A DNA stretch of 12,258 bases from CAZEFK01 sp964511405 (lineage in GTDB: Bacteria; Pseudomonadota; Alphaproteobacteria; Elsterales; Elsteraceae), in the NCBI GenBank assembly GCA_964511405.1, contig CAZEFK010000211.1, positions 1 to 12,258 of the forward strand. Direction: 5' to 3'. The notes beneath the pieces are model-generated. The model did not search any database. It worked only from the letters and a program-made list of their open reading frames with translations, and was not told the DNA's origin. The position numbers and the translations under genes are program-made. Positions 7,001 through 12,258 of this stretch are shown one piece after another. Each line of letters opens with the position of its first letter. The first letter of the stretch is position 1.

Positions 7001-8116
7001 ATGCAGGTCGGGGTGCCCAAGGAAATCAAGACCCATGAATACCGGGTCGGCCTGACGCCGAGCGCCGTCCGCGACTATGTCGCCGCCGGCCATCGGGTCC
7101 TGGTCGAAACCGGCGCCGGACTCGGCATCGGCGCCGATGACGGGGCCTATCGCAAGGCCGGCGCTGCCGTCGCCGACAGCCGCGACGAGGTCTTCGCGAC
7201 CTCGGATATGATCGTGAAGGTCAAGGAGCCGCAGGAGTCGGAATGGCGGCTGCTGCGCGAGGGCCAGATCCTGTTCACCTACCTGCACCTGGCCCCGGAC
7301 CCCGCGCAGACCCGCGGGCTGTTGGCGTCGGGCTGCACGGCGATCGCCTATGAGACGGTCACCGACCGCGCCGGCGCCCTACCCCTGCTCGCGCCCATGA
7401 GCGAAGTCGCCGGACGGCTGGCGATCGAGGCTGCCGGCCTGGCCCTGCGCAAGCATGCCGGCGGCCGCGGCCTGCTGCTGGGCGGCGTGCCGGGCGTGCC
7501 GCCGGCGCGGGTGGCGGTGATCGGCGGCGGCGTGGTCGGGACCCATGCCGCGCGCATGGCGGCCGGCCTTGGCGCCGAAGTCACGATCCTCGACCGCTCG
7601 CTTCAGCGGCTGCGCGACCTGGACGAGCTGTTCGAAGGCCGGGCCCGGACCCGCTTCGCGACCCTGGACGCGGTCGAGCAGGAGGTCGATGCCGCCGACG
7701 TCGTGATCGGCGCCGTGCTGGTGCCCGGCGCCGCCGCGCCCAAGCTGGTGACCCGGGCGATGCTGGCGGGCATGAAGCCGGGCGCCGTGGCGGTCGATGT
7801 GGCCATCGACCAGGGCGGCTGCTTCGAGACCTCGCACGCGACCACCCACGCCGACCCGACCTATGTCGTCGACGGGATCATCCACTACTGCGTCGCCAAC
7901 ATGCCTGGCGCGGTGCCGCTGACCTCCAGCCACGCCCTCAACCACGCCACCCTGCCCTTCGGCCTGCGGCTGGCCGCCCGCGGTCTGGCCGCCCTGACCG
8001 AGGACCCCGGCCTGCGCGCCGGCCTCAACGTCCATCGCGGCCGGATCACCCATCCCGCGGTGGCCGAGAGCATCGGCCTGCCGTTCCAGCCGCCGGAGCA
8101 AGCCCTGGCGGCGTGA
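7001..8116 (+). CDS. ald: Alanine dehydrogenase
   Basis: This 371-residue protein is full length for NAD-dependent L-alanine dehydrogenase, which interconverts L-alanine and pyruvate plus ammonium in the cytoplasm and lets alanine serve as carbon and nitrogen source. The N-terminus VGVPKEIKTHEYRVGLTP is diagnostic. The family's substrate and catalytic residues are at their usual positions: Arg15, Lys75 (VKVKEPQ), His96 (YLHLA) and Asp270 (VDVAIDQGG). The NAD Rossmann motif VIGGGVVGTHAARMA lies at 173-187, ending in the acidic ILD at 197-199. The signature MPGAVPLTSSHALNHATLP is at about 301-319. The start is set by GGGAGGAA three bases upstream of the ATG. It is divergent from an Lrp-type regulator that probably controls it. 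Confidence 0.96.
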   Translation: MQVGVPKEIKTHEYRVGLTPSAVRDYVAAGHRVLVETGAGLGIGADDGAYRKAGAAVADSRDEVFATSDMIVKVKEPQESEWRLLREGQILFTYLHLAPDPAQTRGLLASGCTAIAYETVTDRAGALPLLAPMSEVAGRLAIEAAGLALRKHAGGRGLLLGGVPGVPPARVAVIGGGVVGTHAARMAAGLGAEVTILDRSLQRLRDLDELFEGRARTRFATLDAVEQEVDAADVVIGAVLVPGAAAPKLVTRAMLAGMKPGAVAVDVAIDQGGCFETSHATTHADPTYVVDGIIHYCVANMPGAVPLTSSHALNHATLPFGLRLAARGLAALTEDPGLRAGLNVHRGRITHPAVAESIGLPFQPPEQALAA

Positions 8117-8135
8117 GCGGAGCAGGGGCGAGCTA

Positions 8136-8256
8136 TCAAGCGCCGCCCCACACCTCGGCCGCGGTCTCGACGACCAGCGCCAGCTTCGCCCGCTCGACAT
8201 CCTCGGTGATGCGGTTGCCGTGGTTGCGGGCTGAGGCACAGGTCGTCGAGGTCGTG
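8136..8256 (-). pseudogene. Remnant of a MetE-C-like methyltransferase gene (last ~46 codons, 20-bp deletion)
   Basis: On the minus strand this 121-bp stretch aligns to the last 141 bp of the intact MetE-like gene (10880-11020). It has the same HDLDDLCLSPQ segment, the same NRITEDVERAKLALVVETAAEVWGG end and its own stop (TGA at 8138-8136, versus TAG in the intact gene). A 20-bp stretch is missing: it begins at the codon for the zinc-ligand Cys (position 335 of the intact protein) and runs through GFASSH, shifting the frame. Outside the gap about ten bases differ, nearly all at third codon positions, so the source was a diverged functional paralogue rather than a recent exact copy. Upstream of CACGACCTC (8256) similarity to the intact gene stops. 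The remainder of 8257-8354 shows nothing recognisable. Confidence 0.8.
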
Positions 8257-8354
8257 AGCACCTCTCTGGGTCGCCTTGACCACGAAAGTCATCGCATCGC
8301 GACGGGACCTGCGGAAGGATCGAGGCGGCCGACATAGTCCCGAGGCACTGATCC

Positions 8355-8783
8355 ATGAGCTCGAACCCGCATGCGATCCAATCGGTCTTCGTCCCGATCG
8401 CCGACGGCCAGGATCCCGATGCGATGGTGGCGGCCGCGATCGCCACGATCGACGCCTTCACGGCGCGCTTCAATGCGGGCGACCTGGCTGGGATGGATGC
8501 GCTGCTCCATTTCCCCCACGTCATCCTGTCGGCCGAGCAGCTGATCGTCTGGGAGCGCCCGGGCCAGATGCCGGCGGATTTCTTCGCGACCTTGGCCGGC
8601 ACCGGATGGCACCATACGGCCTATGTCGAGCGGCGCGTCGTGCTGGTCACCGCGCGCAAGGTCCACCTGTTCGTCGACTACACCCGGAACCGCGCCGACG
8701 GCACCGTCCTCAGCCGGCACCAGAATCTGTGGATCGTCACCGAGGACCGGGGGCGGTGGGGGATCAAGCAGCGGTCCTATTGA
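8355..8783 (+). CDS. NTF2/SnoaL-like domain protein
   Basis: This 142-residue protein has the alpha+beta cone-like pattern of nuclear transport factor 2 (SnoaL/DUF4440-like) proteins. An N-terminal helix region (MVAAAIATIDAFTARFNAGDLAGMDALLHFPHV, about 24-56) is followed by beta-strands VERRVVLVTARKVHLFVDYTR (about 91-111), SRHQNLWIVTEDRGRWGIKQRS (about 119-141). The order helix, "N.gD..gm..ll.fPhv", then a WGI.Q strand is typical. Family members are ligand-binding or catalytic in many unrelated pathways, so no reaction can be assigned. No signal peptide is present. GAGG lies about nine bases before the ATG. It is flanked by the MetE-tail remnant upstream and a convergent gene 31 bp downstream. 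Confidence 0.75.
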   Translation: MSSNPHAIQSVFVPIADGQDPDAMVAAAIATIDAFTARFNAGDLAGMDALLHFPHVILSAEQLIVWERPGQMPADFFATLAGTGWHHTAYVERRVVLVTARKVHLFVDYTRNRADGTVLSRHQNLWIVTEDRGRWGIKQRSY

Positions 8784-8814
8784 GGCGTGCGCGGCAGTAC
8801 CGGCAGCGCCGGCC

Positions 8815-9417
8815 CTATTCGGCCGTAGCGTACCTGTCGCCGGTCCAGCGCCACGTTCTTGCTTCCGACGCGCCGGCCTCCATCTGGCGAATGTTCCGAT
8901 GGCCCTTGGTCTTTGCCGCGAGGACGCGGATGCTGTCGCCCCCAAACGCCTCGTAGACTTTCGTCCACCCGGCCGGCGTTTGGCGGTAACCGAGAATCAG
9001 GCAATCCGACGCGCCGCAATACTCCGCCCCGGGGAGCACGAATAGAAATGGCGGTTCGTCGTCGGCGGTCCGGACCCACGCGATCGTCGGCGCTTCCGGC
9101 GTATCCGTCAGGAGAAACGGCGGCGACAGGTCTTGGTGGCTGGCCGACAGCCCCTTGAACAGTCGGACCAGCAGCGCCTTCGTCCGGCCATCCGGCGGCC
9201 GGAATTTCGGTTCGAACGATGCACTATCGGCCGTGTCGCGGCTGTCCTTGCTTCCGATCCGGATGATCGGCTCGTCGCCGTCGGGCGACCCGGCGCAGCG
9301 CACCCCGTCCGTCGGCAAGGCCGACTTGGCGCATGCGAACCTGGGGGCGTGAGCGCTCGCCGGTGTTGCCGCCAAGATCGCCAGCGACGCCAGAACGACA
9401 GCAGCGGAGGATCTCAT
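8815..9417 (-). CDS. Hypothetical secreted (periplasmic) protein
   Basis: The protein has 200 residues and is not assigned to a named family. It starts with a clear Sec signal peptide: MRSSAAVVLASLAILAATPA and an Ala-x-Ala type cleavage site near SAHA (residues 21-24). The mature part has four cysteines (29, 41, 134, 139). The last two are in AEYCGASDCLILGYR and probably form a disulfide in the periplasm. The C-terminal region (SIRVLAAKTKGHRNI, then RTWRWTGDRY, about 162-196) resembles many small exported alphaproteobacterial proteins of unknown role that share an "i.vl...tnG..D" then "yrWdG..Y" pattern. The start at 9417 is chosen for the signal peptide and GGGAG just upstream; the open frame continues back to 9927 but is antisense to the LprI-like gene. 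It ends 31 bp from the convergent NTF2-like gene. Confidence 0.75.
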   Translation of the reverse strand: MRSSAAVVLASLAILAATPASAHAPRFACAKSALPTDGVRCAGSPDGDEPIIRIGSKDSRDTADSASFEPKFRPPDGRTKALLVRLFKGLSASHQDLSPPFLLTDTPEAPTIAWVRTADDEPPFLFVLPGAEYCGASDCLILGYRQTPAGWTKVYEAFGGDSIRVLAAKTKGHRNIRQMEAGASEARTWRWTGDRYATAE

Positions 9418-9524
9418 TGCTCCCTCTCGATCACCCCGGCGCACGCTGACAGGATAGCCTCGTTTGGCGCAAGGCCGCGTCGGCCGACATCGATCACACG
9501 GCACGTTTCTTCGGGACAGTACAT
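9414..9524 (-). CDS. Possible small ORF overlapping the start of the secreted protein gene
   Basis: A 36-residue frame starting MYCPEETCRVIDVGRRGLAP ends at a TGA (9416-9414) that overlaps the next ATG as ATGA, the arrangement seen in translationally coupled genes. About two thirds of codons end in G/C, weaker than neighbouring genes. The frame is open further upstream, so it could instead be the tail of a decayed gene. There is no strong ribosome binding site (only GAG directly before the ATG). No family is recognised. Confidence 0.25.
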   Translation of the reverse strand: MYCPEETCRVIDVGRRGLAPNEAILSACAGVIEREQ

Positions 9525-9613
9525 CTCGGCGGTGGCAACGATAGCCGTCCGAGAGCGTGTCGAGGATGCCGGAAGCGCGGAATATGGATGGGAACTCCAG
9601 TCCAGCGGTCGGA

Positions 9614-10642
9614 ATGAAGATCGGGCTGCTCGTCGTGGCGGGCATGTCGCTGACGCTGCCGCCGCCCGCCACCGCTGCCACGCCCCGCTTCGACTGCCGG
9701 CAAGCGCGGCGGCCGGTCGAGCAGCTGGTCTGCCAGGACGACGACATTGCAGCGGCCGAGACCCTGGCGGCGACGGCGTGGCGCGACATCCGGGCCAAGC
9801 TGAAGACCGACCCGGACAAGACCCGCCAGCTGCTGGAGAACCAGAAGGTCTGGCTCGACAACCTCCCTGCGAACTGCGGATTTCCGACCACGGATCGATT
9901 GCCGATCTTGTTGCCCGAGCGCCGCAAATCCTGCCTGATCGACAGCTACCGGGAGCGCGCCGCCGACCTGAAGGCCATGCCGACCGCGCCAGCGCCGCCT
10001 GGATCGCCGCCTTTTGTCGGCTGCACCGGATCGACCAATGGCGGCGCGATCCTGCCCCCACCGGTCGGCAACCCGCCACCCGTCGATCTGCCGCCTACGC
10101 TGCTGGCCAAGATCGCCTACTACGCCTCGCCGTTCGGTTCAGGCGGTTTCGCGCCCCGCGGCTGGACTTGCGAAGCCCTGCTGGGCAGCAGCGGCGACGT
10201 GCTCTACGCCTATCCGGCCGCGACCGGGCAGGACCATGGTCCGCGGCTGGTCGTTGGCCGCTCTGAGGCCGGCACGTCCGGCCGCTATTCGGTCGCCGAG
10301 TTCCTGGCGGCATTCTTGCCGGCCGCCTATCCGGCGTTCGTCGCCGAGACCAAAACCTACATGGAGCAGCAGCTGCACGAGACATTCCGGCCGATGCAGG
10401 TCGACGGCACAGTCGTGCAGGTCGCCCCCCTCGCGGTTGGCTTCACCGACCGCCGCCCCACGGATCCCGCCCTGTCCGACGAAGTTGAAAACGGCTCCCT
10501 CGACCTGGTCGACGGCGACGGGCCGGACCCCGACCTGCGCAGCCTCGAACTGCGGCTACCCAAGGGTTCGGCCGCGCTCGCTCGCACCGCACTGGACGCC
10601 TATAAGCTGGGCGTCATCGACCGCACCGTCCGGCGCCGGTGA
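9614..10642 (+). CDS. Secreted protein with LprI-like (DUF1311) N-terminal domain and uncharacterised C-terminal domain
   Basis: From the ATG at 9614 this is 342 residues with a Sec signal peptide (MKIGLLVVAGMSLTLPPPAT, cleavage after about ATAA, residue 22). Residues 25-112 look like the LprI/DUF1311 lysozyme-inhibitor-type domain: FDCRQARRPVEQLVCQDDDI with Cys28 and Cys40, a helix, LLENQKVWLDNL, and Cys88 and Cys107 to complete two likely disulfides. A Pro-rich linker (about 122-161) leads to a second region with FAPRGWTCEALLGSSGDVLY (179-198) and GPRLVVGRSEAGTSGRYSVAEF (209-230). This pattern recurs in uncharacterised exported proteins. LprI itself inhibits lysozyme; whether this one does is unproven. 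Alternative in-frame starts are GTG 9557, ATG 9566 and ATG 9584; 9584 has a better ribosome site (GGAAG), 9614 the cleaner signal peptide. It is divergent from the secreted protein at 9417. Confidence 0.75.
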   Translation: MKIGLLVVAGMSLTLPPPATAATPRFDCRQARRPVEQLVCQDDDIAAAETLAATAWRDIRAKLKTDPDKTRQLLENQKVWLDNLPANCGFPTTDRLPILLPERRKSCLIDSYRERAADLKAMPTAPAPPGSPPFVGCTGSTNGGAILPPPVGNPPPVDLPPTLLAKIAYYASPFGSGGFAPRGWTCEALLGSSGDVLYAYPAATGQDHGPRLVVGRSEAGTSGRYSVAEFLAAFLPAAYPAFVAETKTYMEQQLHETFRPMQVDGTVVQVAPLAVGFTDRRPTDPALSDEVENGSLDLVDGDGPDPDLRSLELRLPKGSAALARTALDAYKLGVIDRTVRRR

Positions 10643-10744
10643 TGGTGAGCTGCGGCGCAGCGGCGATCGGCACCAATTTCAGCGTTCCACAATATCGGGC
10701 ACTGAGATCAAGTTGACCCGCTCCAGAAAGCCTTGGACCGAAGG

Positions 10745-10849
10745 GATTCCCCCTCCTCCCGACCTCCTCCCACAAGGGGAGGAGGGGCGAAGCCGCTGCG
10801 ACAGAACTCCTCCTCCCCTTGTGGGAGGAGGTTGGGAGGAGGGGGAATC
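10745..10849. repeat. Large intergenic palindrome, 41-bp arms with nested hairpins
   Basis: The left arm 10745-10785 and right arm 10809-10849 are inverted copies with one mismatch in 41 bp, around a 23-base loop (10786-10808). Each arm itself contains a smaller dyad, CCTCCTCCC-acaag-GGGAGGAGG, so the element can fold as one long stem or as two short hairpins. Each arm is mostly runs of C/T or G/A triplets such as CCTCC and GGAGG. It lies in the 237-bp space between the convergent LprI-like and MetE-like genes. It resembles the dispersed palindromic repeats found between genes in many GC-rich proteobacteria. A terminator role for the two converging genes is possible, but there is no U-tract. 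The rest of 10643-10879 holds nothing recognisable. Confidence 0.85.
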
Positions 10850-10879
10850 ACGACGATTCCATCTCTTGCACTTCCCGTT

Positions 10880-11989
10880 CTAACCCCCGCCCCACACCTC
10901 CGCTGCGGTCTCCACCACCAGCGCCAGCTTGGCCCGCTCCACATCCTCGGTGATGCGGTTGCCGTGGTGCGAGCTGGCGAAGCCGCATTGCGGGCTGAGG
11001 CACAGGTCGTCGAGGTCGTGGATGCGGGCGGCCTCGTCGATCCGGCGTTTCAGCCGGTCCTTGCTTTCCAGTTCCGGCCGCTTGGAGCTGACCAGCCCGA
11101 GCACGACCTTGACGCCCTTGGGCACGAAGCGCAGCGGCTCGAAGCCGCCGGCGCGCTCGGTGTCATATTCCAGGAAGAAGCCATCGACGCCGGTGCCCGC
11201 GAACACCGCCTCGGCGACGGCGTCGTAGCCGCCCGACGCCATCCACATGCTCTGGAAGTTGCCGCGGCAGGTGTGCAGGGTCACGCGCATCCCGGCCGGG
11301 CGGCCGGCAATGATGGCGTTGATCACGTCAGCATAGCGCGCCGGCAGCGCCGACGGGTCCTCGCCGTCGGCGCGGATCTGGTCGCGGATACGGGCGTCGC
11401 ACAGGCAGGCGAACGAGACGTCGTCGAGCTGCAGATAGGTGCAGCCGGCGGCGGCCAGGTCGGCGATCTCGGCGCGGTAGGCGGCGACGATGTCGGCCCA
11501 GAACGCATCGATGTCGGGATAGATCTCGGGCCGCACGGTCCGGCGGCCGCCGCGCATGTGCAGATAGGTCGGGCTGGGCAGGCAGATTTTGGCCGTCCGC
11601 GTGGTGACCGAGTGCAAGTACCGGAAATGGTCGACCATGACAGGCCGGCTGCGCCCGACCTTGCCGGTCACCGCCATCATCGAGCCGGTGCCGGCGGTCT
11701 CGCCGTTGTCGCCCTGGAAGGCGACCGTGTAGCTGGTCTGCATCGTCTCGATGCCGTCCAGGCCGGTCAGGAAGTCGGTGTGCCACATGGCGCGCCGGAA
11801 CTCGCCGTCGGTCACCGCGTGCAGGCCGACTGATTCCTGCAGCGCCACGACGTCGCGGATCGCCTGGTCTTCGGCGGCGCGCAGTGCGGCCCGGGAAGTC
11901 TCGCCGACCGCCGCCTTGGCCCGCGCCTCGTGGAGCACCGCGGGCCGCAGCAGGCTGCCGACATGGTCGGCACGGAACGGCGCCGTCAC
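10880..11989 (-). CDS. MetE C-terminal-like (cobalamin-independent) methyltransferase
   Basis: This 369-residue protein is a stand-alone homologue of the catalytic half of cobalamin-independent methionine synthase (methionine synthase II/YxjG-like group). It starts at a GTG with TAPFRADHVGSLLRPAVLHE, the typical opening. The zinc ligands expected for MetE are all present: His239 and Cys241 in TLHTCRGN, Glu274 in GFFLEYDTE and Cys335 in SPQCGF. TYLQLDDVSF (184-193) carries the conserved acidic residues. It would transfer a methyl group to a zinc-bound thiol. The short forms lack the folate-binding N-terminal half, so their donor may be something other than methyl-tetrahydropteroyl-glutamate. 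The GTG start overlaps the stop of the upstream ABC substrate-binding protein gene by four bases (GTGA). A frame-broken remnant of a paralogous gene lies at 8136-8256. Confidence 0.88.
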   Translation of the reverse strand: MTAPFRADHVGSLLRPAVLHEARAKAAVGETSRAALRAAEDQAIRDVVALQESVGLHAVTDGEFRRAMWHTDFLTGLDGIETMQTSYTVAFQGDNGETAGTGSMMAVTGKVGRSRPVMVDHFRYLHSVTTRTAKICLPSPTYLHMRGGRRTVRPEIYPDIDAFWADIVAAYRAEIADLAAAGCTYLQLDDVSFACLCDARIRDQIRADGEDPSALPARYADVINAIIAGRPAGMRVTLHTCRGNFQSMWMASGGYDAVAEAVFAGTGVDGFFLEYDTERAGGFEPLRFVPKGVKVVLGLVSSKRPELESKDRLKRRIDEAARIHDLDDLCLSPQCGFASSHHGNRITEDVERAKLALVVETAAEVWGGG

Positions 11990-12258
11990 TTCGCCGGATC
12001 CTTGACGTTGGGCACGGTCGCGAACTCGACATTGGCCAGGCGGTCGCCGGCCTGCTCGACCTTGCGCAGATAGACGTTCTGGACGATCTCGCGGGTCTGG
12101 GGATCGATGCTGACGGGCCCGCGCGGGCTCTCCCACGCCGCGCCCTTCATGGCGTCGACCAGCTTGGTGCCGTCGGTGCTGCCGCCGGTCTTCTCCAGCG
12201 CCTGGAAGATCAGCGCCACCGTTGCGGCAGACTTTCCCACATTTGGCGTATCTCGCGG
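11986..12258 (-). CDS. ABC transporter substrate-binding protein (branched-chain amino acid/LIV type), C-terminal part
   Basis: The frame is open from the right window edge to a TGA at 11988-11986, giving the last 90 residues. It contains a helix SAATVALIFQALEKTGG, a TDGTKLVDAMKG segment, then WESPRGPVSIDPQTREIVQN and a YLRKVE strand, ending NVKDPAK. This matches the end of periplasmic type-I binding proteins of the LivK/Peripla_BP_6 group, especially the "sPrGpvsiDp.tre.vqnvYlrkV" block. These proteins capture a small polar solute and deliver it to a LivHMGF-type permease. The permease and ATPase genes are not in the window and may lie to the right. The 4-bp GTGA overlap with the MetE-like gene indicates one operon, which suggests that the imported solute is the methyl donor or its product. 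Confidence 0.85.
   Translation of the reverse strand, partial: PRDTPNVGKSAATVALIFQALEKTGGSTDGTKLVDAMKGAAWESPRGPVSIDPQTREIVQNVYLRKVEQAGDRLANVEFATVPNVKDPAK

Noticed and set aside
9418..9927. Upstream extension of the secreted protein gene at 8815-9417
   Set aside because: It is antisense to the LprI-like gene, and the signal peptide begins at 9417.
10745..10849. Standard rho-independent terminator
   Set aside because: The stem is much longer than usual and is followed by GGGAATC-type sequence with no T-tract on either strand. A terminator role is possible but not supported by the usual signature.
10708..10944. Open frames with PPPLVGGG-like peptides on both strands
   Set aside because: These peptides are translations of the palindromic element and not genes.
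11990..12136. ATG-started extension of the MetE-like gene
   Set aside because: This stretch encodes the end of the substrate-binding protein in another frame. The GTG at 11989 gives the normal family N-terminus and a GTGA overlap.

Overview
This is a GC-rich window with strong G/C bias at third codon positions. The gene content (a LIV-type ABC substrate-binding protein, an AsmA protein, a DUF2277 protein, a CoxL-like molybdenum hydroxylase and the MarR/Lrp regulator style) suggests a soil- or plant-associated alphaproteobacterium, perhaps of the Rhodospirillales. That placement is inference. I see no rRNA, tRNA, CRISPR array, transposase, phage gene or recognisable defence system.

Left part (1-5493, all on the minus strand). 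Read in the direction of transcription, the order is: a CoxL-like molybdopterin-binding hydroxylase large subunit (5493-3187), a MarR-family regulator (3150-2686), a phenol-2-monooxygenase/3-hydroxybenzoate-4-monooxygenase-type flavoprotein (2595-655) and the N-terminal part of an AsmA-family protein running off the left edge. The monooxygenase has its own promoter-like sequence, with a perfect 6-5-6 inverted repeat between the -35 and -10 boxes. This is a good candidate operator for the adjacent MarR protein. The set looks like a small aromatic or N-heterocyclic compound catabolic module. The molybdenum hydroxylase lacks adjacent FAD and 2Fe-2S subunits.

Middle part (5620-8116). A DUF2277 gene and a small CxxC...HxxC protein lie on the plus strand. 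The small ORF ends at a TAG, but the same frame stays coding-like for 30 more codons, antisense to the tail of the next gene. An Lrp/AsnC regulator (minus) and alanine dehydrogenase (plus) are divergent, and their shared intergenic region holds a 19-bp dyad likely bound by the Lrp protein.

Right part (8117-12258). A 121-bp remnant of a MetE-C-like gene lies just after ald. It matches the end of the intact MetE-C-like gene at 11989-10880 but lacks 20 bp that include the zinc-ligand cysteine codon. Next come an NTF2/SnoaL-like protein, two divergently transcribed secreted proteins (one with a LprI-type N-terminal domain), and a striking palindrome with 41-bp arms and nested inner hairpins. The intact MetE-like gene overlaps by 4 bp (GTGA) with the end of the substrate-binding protein gene that enters from the right edge, so import and demethylation/methyl transfer are probably coupled.

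I did not find a clearly new multi-gene system. The most noteworthy items are the palindromic element, the MetE-tail remnant, the MarR operator and the TAG-interrupted zinc-finger-like ORF.
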